Part shown: in pieces, positions 8,155-20,851 of the stretch | Layout of the letters: every line of letters starts with the position of its first letter | Position numbering within the stretch: position 1 is the stretch's first letter | From: Sulfuricurvum kujiense DSM 16994 | Lineage (GTDB): Bacteria; Campylobacterota; Campylobacteria; Campylobacterales; Sulfurimonadaceae | Length of the DNA: 64,000 bases | NCBI RefSeq assembly: GCF_000183725.1 | Contig: NC_014762.1 | Coordinates: 2,510,825 to 2,574,824, forward strand | Direction of reading: 5' to 3' | Position numbers and translations under genes: made by a program | Notes under the pieces: model-generated | Told to the model about the DNA's origin: nothing | Databases searched by the model: none | What the model saw: only the letters and a program-made list of their open reading frames with translations

Positions 8155-8667
8155 TAATTCTCCTCGATAAGTTTATAGATTGAACCACTGAGTGGCTCGC
8201 TTACAACATCATTATAGGTCTGTTAAAATTAATCGAAACTTAACACAAAACGATCAAACTATTGCATTTTCTTATAATAGAGATCACATCTGTAATATGA
8301 CGATTTATTTCATTTAGTTATGGTCAATAAAGCGTCAAAAGGAGCAATAAAAGACGTTTTATCCGCTATTAGTCTTAAAAACAATCTTTTACCTAAGTTA
8401 ATGAATGAATAACGAAATTGTCACATTGTATCAAATAGTAACACTATGCGTGACAATTTTGTGATAGGTTGCCCATAAGAGGGTGTAAAATTGTAGTTTA
8501 TGTGGAAGGGTAAAGAGATACTGGCGGCAAATGTGCTCACCTGCAAGCCGTTGGATCCTGCCGTACAAAAAAGTGCATTCGTAAAAAAGTCAATAAGGGT
8601 TGTAAAGTAAAAGTTTTGCTGTGATTGGTAAAAAAGGGGATTAAAAGTAAAAGAAGAAAAATCTGAG
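8155..8667. other. Intergenic region between the FadL-type gene and the rRNA operon
   Basis: About 510 bp with no convincing gene. It contains the promoter region of the FadL-type gene and the sequence downstream of 5S. AAATTGTCAC (8415-8424) and GTGACAATTT (8450-8459) form a spaced 10-bp inverted repeat. On the minus strand the 5S end is followed by T-rich sequence that may end rRNA transcription. Confidence 0.5.
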
Positions 8668-8785
8668 AGCCAGGCGGCGACCTACGTTTCCACACCTGAA
8701 AGATGCAGTATTATGAGCGATGAGGGTCTTAGCTTCCGGGTTCGGAATGGGACCGGGCGTTTCCCCCTCTCTATAGCCACCTGAA
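8668..8785 (-). rRNA. rrf: 5S ribosomal RNA
   Basis: The minus strand reads the conserved 5S core (GGGGGAAACGCCCGG, CCCATTCCGAACC, GGAAGCTAAG) and ends with the pairing partner of its 5' end. Ends are approximate to a few bases. It is the last gene of the rRNA operon. An inverted repeat near 8788-8826 lies between it and 23S and is probably a processing hairpin. Confidence 0.93.
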
Positions 8786-8846
8786 CACTCAGAAGAGGAT
8801 CTATCGAGATAGACTCTATTCTGAGAGTTTTGTTAGATGTATTTTC

Positions 8847-8864
8847 ATTGTTAAGTCGTCAACT
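8847..8864 (-). other. 23S processing stem, 3' arm (outer)
   Basis: ATTGTTAAGTCGTCAACT is the exact reverse complement of 11957-11974, so the two arms enclose 23S rRNA in the precursor. A second arm pair of 18 bp lies just inside it (8897-8914 with 11844-11861). Long stems like these are RNase III substrates in other bacteria. Confidence 0.75.
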
Positions 8865-8914
8865 TTTCGTAACTTCATGCACATTCCACACTTATGCTTA
8901 ATAAGGCGGTGAGC

Positions 8915-11833
<2,919 letters not shown>

Positions 11834-12058
11834 TCTAATTTGCGCTCACCGCCTTATTAAGAATAAAGCGGTGAAATGTGTTTGTAGTTACGTTGTATAG
11901 TTATTCACTATACTGTAAATGTATTCGTCATAGATTTCTCTATGTCAAACATATTTAGTTGACGACTTAACAATAATAATTCAAATAACGTTAGACTTTA
12001 AAAGTCTAATTCAAATACAACAAACTTGTACTTGAATCAGACTTTTTATTCTGATCTC

Positions 12059-12134
12059 TGGTGGAGAATAGCGGGATCGAACCGCTGACCTCCTGCGTGC
12101 AAAGCAGGCGCTCTCCCAGCTGAGCTAATTCCCC
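12059..12134 (-). tRNA. alaT: tRNA-Ala (anticodon TGC)
   Basis: 76 nt reading GGGGAATTAGCTCAGC at the 5' end, anticodon loop TTTGCAC between CCTGC/GCAGG, T-loop GTTCGATCC and encoded CCA. It lies in the 16S-23S spacer, as is usual. Confidence 0.97.
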
Positions 12135-12150
12135 AGATAAGTGATACATA

Positions 12151-12227
12151 TGGTGGGTTTGAATGGACTCGAACCATCGACCTCACCCTTATCAGGGGTG
12201 TGCTCTAACCAGCTGAGCTACAAACCC
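12151..12227 (-). tRNA. ileT: tRNA-Ile (anticodon GAT)
   Basis: 77 nt with 5' GGGTTTGTAGCTCAGC, anticodon loop CTGATAA between CACCC/GGGTG, T-loop GTTCGAGTC and encoded CCA. It lies in the 16S-23S spacer ahead of tRNA-Ala. Confidence 0.97.
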
Positions 12228-12250
12228 AATTGTTAAATCAAATAACATGG

Positions 12251-12272
12251 ATCACTGAAAACTAAGTAGGTT
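12251..12272 (-). other. 16S processing stem, 3' arm (pairs with 14019-14040)
   Basis: This 22-nt segment is the reverse complement of 14019-14040 apart from one position that becomes a G-U pair in RNA. The arms enclose 16S only and leave the two tRNAs outside, as in other rRNA precursors. The 5' arm also contains a boxA-like TGAAAACT string. Confidence 0.75.
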
Positions 12273-12343
12273 AACGGTCAAGACAATACTCTGTGAGATT
12301 TTAAGATGACGCAGTCAAATGAATGACTCGTCGTTACTCTTAG

Positions 12344-13855
<1,512 letters not shown>

Positions 13856-14095
13856 TGGTGTTCAATCCTATGACCCAAGATGTTAAAATCATTGGCTTCA
13901 TAAATTGTTATCTATTTTACTTTTTGGTGATTGGTTAACCCAACCAAAGTAAATAGACGGTTGTTGTATTGTGTTGACATTAAAGGTCAACGTCTTCGAG
14001 ATTGTCTCGAAACCGCTAAACCTACTTAGTTTTCAATGATCGCAAACTCAAACTCTAAACCTTAACTCAAGGCCTATCAGCGTTTGTGGACGGGA

Positions 14096-14124
14096 ATTAT
14101 AGGGGAAAATAGAATAGATGTCAA
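14096..14124 (-). promoter_or_regulatory. rRNA operon promoter
   Basis: On the minus strand TTGACA (14119-14124), a 17-bp spacer and TATAAT (14096-14101) form a perfect sigma-70 consensus. Transcription should start near 14089 and reach 16S after a leader of about 230 nt. The remainder of 13856-14310 is leader and divergent upstream region without other genes. Confidence 0.88.
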
Positions 14125-14310
14125 GAGGTTTTCGAAAGAAAATCGAAAATATGGCAAAAAAATTTCATTTTTTATTTTGAGCCTTACATTATGTAACGAA
14201 TATACTCATTTTGCTCCTCTAAAACTCTTTTTTTACTCCGACGAACAAATAAACGATTAATGAAACTCATGTATAATCCTTTTTGTAAAATCCCTATTAA
14301 GGAAAAAGCT

Positions 14311-15018
14311 ATGGCTTTATATGATCGAGAATACGCACGTCAAGGTGCTTTTGGTTACGAGAGCGCAAATCGAGATGAAGCGCAGATCGTATCGTTTGTC
14401 AAGGAAACCTATAAATTGTTTGCTGCTTCAATGCTGGCAGGCGGTGTAGGTGCTTATGTCGGAATGCCGTTCGCGGGTATCGTTGCGGCAAATTACTGGT
14501 GGATCGCTATCCCATGGATGTTATTCGGTATGTTCGGTCTTCAAATGATCAAAAACAAACCGGGTGTCAACATGATCGGATTGTTTACCTTTACTTTTGC
14601 GAGCGGTGTTATCATCACTCCGCTTCTCAGCCATATCCTCGGAATGGCCGGAGGAGCGACAATCGTCGGTAATGCGTTTTTTATGACGGCGGCCTTGTTC
14701 GGAGGTCTTAGTTTCTTTGCCATTAAAAGCGCAAAGGATTTCACAACATGGACCAAACCGATCATGATTGCTTTCTTTATTATATTAGCGGTATCGTTGA
14801 TCAACGTCTTTTTCTTGAAAAGCCCGATGATCTACGTTGCGATTCAGGCAATTTTCTTGCTTGTTATCAGCATCATGGTATTGATCGACACTCAAAACGT
14901 TATCCGCGGTGCGTATGAAACGCCGATGGACGGTGCAGTTGCGCTCTATCTTGATTTCTTTAACCTATTCGTTACGTTGCTCCAACTCTTCGGAATCTTC
15001 GGAAGCAGTGATGAGTAA
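14311..15018 (+). CDS. Bax-inhibitor-1/YccA-family membrane protein
   Basis: 235 residues with about seven hydrophobic segments from residue 37 on, and the family's conserved acidic end (LIDTQNVIRGAY, then LYLDFFNLF near the C-terminus). BI-1/YccA proteins sit in the inner membrane; E. coli relatives interact with FtsH, and a related protein leaks Ca2+. ATG at 14311 is chosen over the upstream ATG at 14260 because AAGGA precedes it by 7 bp and the family normally begins at this point. Its last 8 bp overlap the next gene. Confidence 0.88.
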   Translation: MALYDREYARQGAFGYESANRDEAQIVSFVKETYKLFAASMLAGGVGAYVGMPFAGIVAANYWWIAIPWMLFGMFGLQMIKNKPGVNMIGLFTFTFASGVIITPLLSHILGMAGGATIVGNAFFMTAALFGGLSFFAIKSAKDFTTWTKPIMIAFFIILAVSLINVFFLKSPMIYVAIQAIFLLVISIMVLIDTQNVIRGAYETPMDGAVALYLDFFNLFVTLLQLFGIFGSSDE

Positions 15019-15424
15019 CCCTCTTCCCCCGGAGCTTCTCCGGGTGGTCGATGCCAATCTCAACCGCCTCAAAGAGGGTATCCGTGTGATTGAGGATATA
15101 GCGCGCTATGTTCACAATGACAAGGAACTCTCCACTTCTCTTAAAAATCTCCGCCACCAATGCCGTATCGAACCCCTCGAAGAGCTCCTCGCTTCGCGTG
15201 ACAGTGTTAATGACGTACTTCGCCCTACGATGAAAAGCGAAATGAACCGTACCGATCTGCGTTCTATATTAATAGCAAACTATAAACGGGGACAAGAATC
15301 TTCACGTGTTTTGGAAGAGCTCTATAAGATAGTGGAACCTGCTTTGAGCGAACGGTTTAAAAACATCCGCTATGAACTCTATACATTAGAGAAGAAAAAC
15401 CTATTATCTGATTTGAATGCCTAA
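15011..15424 (+). CDS. thiD2: ThiD2-family protein (hydroxymethylpyrimidine phosphate kinase-type domain)
   Basis: 137 residues. The N-terminal motif LRVVDANLNRLKEGIRVIEDIARY and the basic helical remainder match the ThiD2 domain, found free or fused to ThiE in Campylobacterota and Aquificae and known as an alternative HMP-phosphate kinase in thiamine synthesis. ATG at 15011 overlaps the end of the BI-1 gene by 8 bp, so it is probably co-transcribed with it. There is no ThiE partner in this window. The assignment rests on recalled motif similarity. Confidence 0.7.
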   Translation: MSNPLPPELLRVVDANLNRLKEGIRVIEDIARYVHNDKELSTSLKNLRHQCRIEPLEELLASRDSVNDVLRPTMKSEMNRTDLRSILIANYKRGQESSRVLEELYKIVEPALSERFKNIRYELYTLEKKNLLSDLNA

Positions 15425-15431
15425 GAGATAA

Positions 15432-15460
15432 AAGCTTGCCTCTTGAGAGGCAGAACTTTT
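15432..15460. terminator. Hairpin terminator between convergent genes
   Basis: TGCCTCT-tg-AGAGGCA with flanking AAAG/CTTT pairing, followed by TTTT on the plus strand. It lies just after thiD2 and before the end of the convergent hypothetical gene. Confidence 0.65.
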
Positions 15461-15833
15461 AGTGGCGGCACTCGCCGTCGTGGCAATGCATTTGCTTCTC
15501 GACATACTCATCAGAAATATGAAGATTGGTGCAGGAATCAAGAAGCCCGTAAAGCTCCATCTCCGCTCCGCTGACATGACGGACAATATTTCCCTCTCCG
15601 TCAATAAAGACAAACGTCTCGTACTTATGCTCATTCTTTTTAATATGGTGAGAAAAAATAACATATTCAGCTTTTACGAGTTCGGGAAAGTGGCTGCACG
15701 AAGCGATGTATTTTTCACATTCCCTGTTAATCTTTTTGATTTCCAGAAATTCGGATTGAATTGCGTCCCGAAGAACCGGCATGAGATTAGGGATGACATC
15801 TTTTAGGTTATCGTATTTTTCGATCCCCTTCAT
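15459..15833 (-). CDS. Hypothetical protein with His/Cys-rich C-terminus
   Basis: 124 residues, not recognised. There is no signal peptide. The N-terminal half looks helical and contains an ECEKYIASCSHF segment with two Cys; the C-terminus ends in MHCHDGECRH, with closely spaced Cys and His that could bind a metal. A PAS- or heme-sensor-like fold is possible but not demonstrated. It is divergently arranged with the downstream kinase gene, whose start is placed beyond this gene. Confidence 0.6.
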   Translation of the reverse strand: MKGIEKYDNLKDVIPNLMPVLRDAIQSEFLEIKKINRECEKYIASCSHFPELVKAEYVIFSHHIKKNEHKYETFVFIDGEGNIVRHVSGAEMELYGLLDSCTNLHISDEYVEKQMHCHDGECRH

Positions 15834-15933
15834 AATACACTCCTCATTGGTATTCTATATAATAGGGATAGTATATCGCTTTAGTTCAAATAACGGTAAA
15901 ATTCCGACACTAACTGATTTGGAAAAGGGCTTT

Positions 15934-17187
15934 ATGCACACATTGGCACAATTGCGCTCCGGTGAACTCAAAGGGGCAACACGGCTAACTCTCCGTGAGA
16001 ACCTCACCTCTTTCCCCGAAGAGATATTCGATCTGGCCGATACTTTAGAGATTCTGGATCTGAGCAACAACCGCCTCTCTTCGCTTCCAAATGATATAAA
16101 CAGACTGAAAAAACTGAAAATAGCCTTCTTCTCCAATAACCGCTTTACCTCCCTCCCCTCGTTCAAAGGGTGCGAACACCTTTATATGGTAGGATTTAAA
16201 AGCAATCAGATCGAAACCTTTGACGAAGAAGTTCTTCCTGAGTCTATCAGCTGGCTCATTCTGACCGACAACCGCCTCGTAAACCTTCCCCGCTCTATCG
16301 GAAACTTGTGCAAACTGCAAAAATGTGCACTGGCAGGGAACCAACTCGAATCACTCCCCGACGAGATGGCCTCATGCCGGAACTTAGAGCTTCTCCGCCT
16401 CTCGGCGAATAACCTCCATGAGATCCCCTCATGGCTATGGAATCTGCCGAAACTCTCATGGCTCGCCTTTTCGGGGAATCCGTGCAGTCCGAAGGCTCAG
16501 TTTGAACTTCAAGAGATTGCCTACGAATCGTTAGAGGTGAAAGAAAAATTGGGTTCGGGGGCTTCGGGGGATATTTACAAAGCCTACTCAAACGCGGATG
16601 AACAGTCCGTTGCCCTGAAACTCTTCAAAGGTGCCATCACGAGCGACGGCTATGCCCACGATGAGATGAACGCCACCATGAGTACCGGGGAGCATCCGAA
16701 CCTCATCAAAGTCCTCTCGAAAGTAGCGGGGGATGAGCGTCTGGGGCTGGTACTCGAATACATCCCCGATGTATACCGCAATCTCGGACTTCCCCCCGAT
16801 TTTGAGACCTGCACCCGCGATACGTTCACCGAAGAGACCTCATTTTCTATCGAAACCGTCTACGCCGTCGCAAAAGCTATTGCCTCTGCAGCGGCACACC
16901 TGCACGCACGAGGGCTGATGCACGGCGATCTCTACGCCCACAACATCCTCATCAACGACGATGACCACTGCTATCTTGGGGATTTCGGCGCGGCGAGCTT
17001 TTACGAACCGTGCGAAAAAGCATTTGAGAAAATCGAAGTGCGGGCATTCGGATGCCTTATCGAAGATATGCTCTCGCTCTGCCCTGCCAAAGAGGGAGCT
17101 ATCTATACTATGTTAGAAGAGCTAAGAGAGAAATGTATGAATGAAGCAGTAGAAGAGAGACCGCTATTTAGTGAGATGGGGTTGTAA
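15934..17187 (+). CDS. Leucine-rich-repeat protein fused to a Ser/Thr protein kinase domain
   Basis: 417 residues. Residues about 15-190 hold seven or so leucine-rich repeats of the LPxx type (e.g. LDLSNNRLSSLP, LILTDNRLVNLP). Residues about 200-395 form a eukaryote-like kinase: glycine loop LGSGASGDIY (205-214), lysine in VALKLF (229), catalytic loop HGDLYAHNIL with Asp332 (HGD instead of HRD) and DFG at 350-352. All key catalytic residues are present, so it is probably active. No membrane segment follows this start. ATG at 15934 is preferred because the longer frame would overlap the opposite gene. The last 20 bp overlap the convergent methyltransferase gene. Target unknown. Confidence 0.85.
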   Translation: MHTLAQLRSGELKGATRLTLRENLTSFPEEIFDLADTLEILDLSNNRLSSLPNDINRLKKLKIAFFSNNRFTSLPSFKGCEHLYMVGFKSNQIETFDEEVLPESISWLILTDNRLVNLPRSIGNLCKLQKCALAGNQLESLPDEMASCRNLELLRLSANNLHEIPSWLWNLPKLSWLAFSGNPCSPKAQFELQEIAYESLEVKEKLGSGASGDIYKAYSNADEQSVALKLFKGAITSDGYAHDEMNATMSTGEHPNLIKVLSKVAGDERLGLVLEYIPDVYRNLGLPPDFETCTRDTFTEETSFSIETVYAVAKAIASAAAHLHARGLMHGDLYAHNILINDDDHCYLGDFGAASFYEPCEKAFEKIEVRAFGCLIEDMLSLCPAKEGAIYTMLEELREKCMNEAVEERPLFSEMGL

Positions 17188-17863
17188 TAAACACAACCTC
17201 AAATTCGAGATAGTTCAGCGGATACGTTTCCATCAGTTTTTTCGTCTGCGTAAAATCAAGAACTCTGCGTCCTCCGCTCACCCCGCTGCGCTTGATATAG
17301 CGAAACATCTCTCTGACCGAATCAAATTCTAACGTCGTGTGGAGCACTTCGAACCGTGCGTCCAGATATTTCTCGGCAATAGCCATCACCTCGTCGCTCG
17401 AACGCAATAGAGGGGTGACCCCCGCAGATTCGTGAAGGGTTTTAAAAGTTCCTGCGGTGAAGATTGCCAATGACATCGGGGTGTTGAGTGAAGCGAGAGA
17501 ACATATAACGCTATCTAAATCATCCGCCCACTGCAATGCCGAGGCGGAATAGATCCGATCATACTGTTCCTCTTTCAATCTCTCAAACAATAGCGGATCG
17601 TTAAAGTCACCCAACACTAATTCGACATTCGATGACGAAGGGTGATGTTCCAGCATTGACGCGGAGAAATCAACGCCGACAAACCGCTCAATCTCCCAAT
17701 CGATCAGAGAATAGAGAGTGCCGTTCCCGCATCCCAAATCCACAATAGACTTTGGTTTATCTGAGGTAGAGGCGATCAGCTTTTCGGCAACATGGCGCTG
17801 GATAACATTGCGGCTGCCGTATTCGGCGGCGTAGCGTGAGAATTCATGGCAGGCGCTGCTCAT
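17168..17863 (-). CDS. bioC: BioC-like SAM-dependent methyltransferase
   Basis: 231 residues, class I methyltransferase with motif I VDLGCGNGTLY, acidic motif FVGVDFSASML and the SASALQWADD stretch characteristic of malonyl-ACP O-methyltransferase BioC, which starts biotin synthesis. The N-terminal HEFSRYAAEYGSRNVIQ also matches that family. No other biotin gene is in the window. Its start overlaps the znuB stop by 4 bp, so it is carried as the last gene of the zinc-uptake operon. BioC is the best guess; a related small-molecule methyltransferase is possible. Confidence 0.7.
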   Translation of the reverse strand: MSSACHEFSRYAAEYGSRNVIQRHVAEKLIASTSDKPKSIVDLGCGNGTLYSLIDWEIERFVGVDFSASMLEHHPSSSNVELVLGDFNDPLLFERLKEEQYDRIYSASALQWADDLDSVICSLASLNTPMSLAIFTAGTFKTLHESAGVTPLLRSSDEVMAIAEKYLDARFEVLHTTLEFDSVREMFRYIKRSGVSGGRRVLDFTQTKKLMETYPLNYLEFEVVFITTPSH

Positions 17864-18657
17864 CGGCGATTAACCGCCAATGCCACAATAAACAATCCCA
17901 AAAGTACAAGGACGATCGCCGCGCCGCTGGGGAGTGCAAAGAAATACGAGGCGATTAGTCCGATAACCACCGAGATAAGAGCGATTACAACCGAGAGAAG
18001 CGCGGTAGGATAAAACCCCATCCCGAATCGGATCGCCGCAACGGGAGGGATCACCATCAGCGCACCGATCAAAAGCGTCCCGACCACCCGAATAGAGAGG
18101 GCAATAATAATCGCAATCACGCTGACAAGCATGAAGTTGAGCATCGTGACGCGGATACCTCCCGCCCGGGCGACATCCTCATCAAAAGCGATAAAGTAAA
18201 GCTCTTTGAAAAAAGCCAAAAGGAGCGCCATCGCCAAAGAGCCGAATATCCCCATCACCCACAAATCTTCAACACTGACCGAGAGGATCGAACCGAAAAG
18301 ATAGCTAAAGAGCGAAGCGTTAAACGATCCCGCCAGTGAGACGATGACAATGGCAAGGGCGAGTGAACCCGAGAGAAAAATAGCAAGTACCGAATCCGAA
18401 TACATCCCGTGGACGCTCCGCAGATACTCGATAAGCCATGAGGCGACGAGTGACGCAGCAACAGCCATCCATAGCGGGCTGAGACCGAACAATAGCCCAA
18501 CCGATACCCCGACGAGTGAGACATGTGCCAATGTTTCGCTCAGCAGTGAATAGCGCCGAAGGACGATAAACGATCCCCCCAGCGAGGCGAGAACCGCGAT
18601 CATAAGCCCGGCGATAAAAGCCCGCTGCATAAAGGGGTAATCAAGCATTTCTAACAT
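17860..18657 (-). CDS. znuB: Zinc/manganese ABC transporter permease (ZnuB-like)
   Basis: 265 residues with about eight hydrophobic segments, ABC-3 permease family, beginning MLEMLDYPFMQRAFIAG as usual for ZnuB/TroC proteins. It forms the membrane channel of a metal importer with the neighbouring ATPase and binding protein. It lies 12 bp after znuC and overlaps bioC by 4 bp. Zinc rather than manganese is inferred from the His-rich binding protein and the divergent Zur-like regulator. Confidence 0.9.
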   Translation of the reverse strand: MLEMLDYPFMQRAFIAGLMIAVLASLGGSFIVLRRYSLLSETLAHVSLVGVSVGLLFGLSPLWMAVAASLVASWLIEYLRSVHGMYSDSVLAIFLSGSLALAIVIVSLAGSFNASLFSYLFGSILSVSVEDLWVMGIFGSLAMALLLAFFKELYFIAFDEDVARAGGIRVTMLNFMLVSVIAIIIALSIRVVGTLLIGALMVIPPVAAIRFGMGFYPTALLSVVIALISVVIGLIASYFFALPSGAAIVLVLLGLFIVALAVNRR

Positions 18658-18669
18658 CTCTTACCTCCT

Positions 18670-19431
18670 TCAATGATTATGGCACACGACGTGCGCCGGT
18701 GTGCCGTAGAGTCGGCTCATCTCGTCGCATCGGACGACTTCCGCCGGGTTCTGGGAAACCAATAGCGTTTGGTTGACAAACAATACGCGGGTAATATCCT
18801 CGGCAATCACCCCGATATCGTGGGTGATAAAGAGGATGGAAAGCTTTTTGGTACGGTTGAGGGTACGCAGAAGCTCATAAAAACGGTGCTGCGATTCGAC
18901 ATCAATCCCCGTGTTGGGTTCATCAACAATCAAGACATCGGGATTGGAGGCTAATGCACGGGCGATCATCACCCGCTGACGCTGTCCCCCTGAGAGGTTT
19001 CCGATGAGGCGGTCGGATAAATCGGCTACCCCCATCAGCTCCATCGCTTCAACGATAGCCGATTTATCTTCGGAAGATTCAAATCCAAAAATACCCCGTC
19101 TGGCGTAGCGCCCCATTCCGACCACTTCACGAACGGTTGCCGGAAACGAACCGTCAACAAGGGCAGAACGTTGGGGAACGTACCCGATACGGTTCCAATC
19201 GCGAAACCGCTTTTGGGATGTTCCGAAAAGTTTTATCTCGCCTGAAGTCGGTTTTTCCAGCCCCAGCAAAAGACGGATAAGAGTCGTTTTTCCTCCGCCG
19301 TTAGGTCCGATAATAGCGCAATATTCCCCCGGCAAGATTTGAAACGTCGCCCCCTTGAGGACAAGATTTCCGTGCCGCTCAAAGTTAAGGTTGTTTACGT
19401 CAAAAAGGCTGGGGGAGAATTTCAACGGCAC
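18670..19431 (-). CDS. znuC: Zinc ABC transporter ATP-binding protein (ZnuC-like)
   Basis: 253 residues. Walker A GPNGGGKTT, Q-loop GYVPQRSA, signature LSGGQRQRV, Walker B VLIVDEP and the switch His in FITHD are all present. It energises the ZnuABC importer at the inner membrane. Its start overlaps the end of znuA by 10 bp, giving the order znuA-znuC-znuB-bioC in the operon. Confidence 0.93.
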   Translation of the reverse strand: MPLKFSPSLFDVNNLNFERHGNLVLKGATFQILPGEYCAIIGPNGGGKTTLIRLLLGLEKPTSGEIKLFGTSQKRFRDWNRIGYVPQRSALVDGSFPATVREVVGMGRYARRGIFGFESSEDKSAIVEAMELMGVADLSDRLIGNLSGGQRQRVMIARALASNPDVLIVDEPNTGIDVESQHRFYELLRTLNRTKKLSILFITHDIGVIAEDITRVLFVNQTLLVSQNPAEVVRCDEMSRLYGTPAHVVCHNH

Positions 19432-20378
19432 TCCATCGCTTCACGCAATTTTTTCAGATTCTCACGCATGATCGTGAGATAGGTTTGATGGGATTTTAAC
19501 TCATCTTGGCTAATATTTTCCAGCGGCTGCAATGCTACCGCTTTGGCTCCCGTCTCTTTGGCAATCGTTTGGGAGACGTTGTCGTTTATAAATTCCTCGA
19601 AAAAGATCGTTTTCACGCCGTGCTTATTGATCGTTGCAATAATATCGGCGATATTTTTGGCGCTCGGCTGTTCATCCGAAGAGAGTCCGATGACCGATAC
19701 GTTTTCGAGCTTGTTTGCCGAAGCAAGATAGCCGAACGCGTCATGGTTGGAGACGAGAGTGCGGTTTTTACACTCGGTTAGACCTGATGCGTATTCGGCT
19801 TTCAGTCGTTGAAGCTCTCCGATATAGGTGGCGGCGTTACCGTGAAACACCTCCGCTTCGGCGGGGAGAAGTTTAGAAAACTCCGCATCAAAAATTTGGG
19901 TCATTTTGATCATATTGTCGATATCGAGCCAGTAATGGGGGTCAAACGCACCTTCATGATGATGTTCTCCGTCCGTCTCTTCGCCATGATGGTCGGCTTC
20001 GCCTTTCAACAAAACAACATGCCCGCTCATATCGATCACCTGGGTCGTTTTAGGGAGGGTATTTTTAAGATTTTCCGCCCAGCTTTCAAATCCCGCACCG
20101 TTGTAGACGAACAGTGAAGATTTAGAAATATCGGCAACTTGGGAAGGGTTCGGCGTGAACATGTGGGCATCCGTACCCAGCGGAATGATCGGGTGTACTT
20201 CTACCGAATCTCCCGCAACCGTCTTGGCAATTTCATACAATGCAAACGTACTGACGGAAATAATCGGCTTCGTTTGAGACGATACCTCTTTACTTTGAGG
20301 CTTTGGCGAAAAGAAACTGACCCCGATCACGATTACGGCGATAATACCGCCAAAAATTATCAGTCGTTTGGTATCCAT
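19422..20378 (-). CDS. znuA: Periplasmic zinc-binding protein (ZnuA-like)
   Basis: 318 residues. An N-terminal hydrophobic segment (about 7-24) serves as signal or anchor; there is no lipobox. Cluster A-I family features are visible: TDAHMFTPNP, a His/acid-rich loop (DHHGEETDGEHHHEG) before DPHYWLD, and SNHDAFGY. The His-rich loop is typical of zinc-specific binding proteins. First gene of the znuACB operon, transcribed away from the Zur-like regulator; the shared 87-bp gap holds a palindrome that is the likely Zur operator. Confidence 0.93.
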   Translation of the reverse strand: MDTKRLIIFGGIIAVIVIGVSFFSPKPQSKEVSSQTKPIISVSTFALYEIAKTVAGDSVEVHPIIPLGTDAHMFTPNPSQVADISKSSLFVYNGAGFESWAENLKNTLPKTTQVIDMSGHVVLLKGEADHHGEETDGEHHHEGAFDPHYWLDIDNMIKMTQIFDAEFSKLLPAEAEVFHGNAATYIGELQRLKAEYASGLTECKNRTLVSNHDAFGYLASANKLENVSVIGLSSDEQPSAKNIADIIATINKHGVKTIFFEEFINDNVSQTIAKETGAKAVALQPLENISQDELKSHQTYLTIMRENLKKLREAMECR

Positions 20379-20418
20379 ACTTCAGTTTCCTTATAATAAA
20401 ATTCGGATACCATTCTAA

Positions 20419-20433
20419 TGCAACTCAGTTGCA
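20419..20433. promoter_or_regulatory. Candidate Zur operator
   Basis: TGCAACT-C-AGTTGCA is a perfect 15-bp palindrome in the 87-bp gap between divergent znuA and the Fur-family gene, 41 bp from one start and 33 bp from the other. It could repress both under zinc sufficiency. Confidence 0.6.
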
Positions 20434-20465
20434 ATAAACCTTAAATTTTAAGAAGTCTTATCAAA

Positions 20466-20837
20466 ATGACACTCGATGAAAAAATCAGCGCCAACGGATT
20501 TCGACTCACCGCTCCGCGCAAAAAAATCCTCACAATCCTCTCCGATCAAAAACAGCCGATCAGTTTCGAGGAGTACAGCGCCCTGGATCCGATGATCGAC
20601 AAAAGTACCTTTTATAGAACCATGCAAGCCTTTGAATCAGCCCAAATCATTAGCGGGATCGAATCAGATGCCGGAAAACGGTATTTTGAACTCTCCGATA
20701 CTATCCATCCCCATTTTATATGCCAAAACTGTCATGCTATCACCTGCCTGCATCCCCAGCCGATCATTTCCCCCAGCGGATATACCATCGATTCAGTCAT
20801 CTACAAAGGGCAATGCCCTCTATGCTCCGCTTCGTAA
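20466..20837 (+). CDS. zur: Fur-family regulator, probably Zur
   Basis: 123 residues with an N-terminal winged helix (GFRLTAPRKKIL, then DKSTFYRTMQAF) and a C-terminal domain holding CQNC and CPLC pairs for structural zinc, plus the HPHFICQNC sensory stretch. Slightly shorter than typical Fur. Divergence from znuACB makes Zur, the zinc-responsive repressor, the best call; Fur or PerR specificity cannot be excluded from sequence alone. Confidence 0.82.
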   Translation: MTLDEKISANGFRLTAPRKKILTILSDQKQPISFEEYSALDPMIDKSTFYRTMQAFESAQIISGIESDAGKRYFELSDTIHPHFICQNCHAITCLHPQPIISPSGYTIDSVIYKGQCPLCSAS

Positions 20838-20851
20838 ATTCAGCGTCTCTT

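Noticed and set aside
11834..12058. Possible extra tRNA in the spacer between tRNA-Ala and 23S
   Set aside because: No cloverleaf or T-loop consensus is visible; the dyads there are the 23S processing stems.
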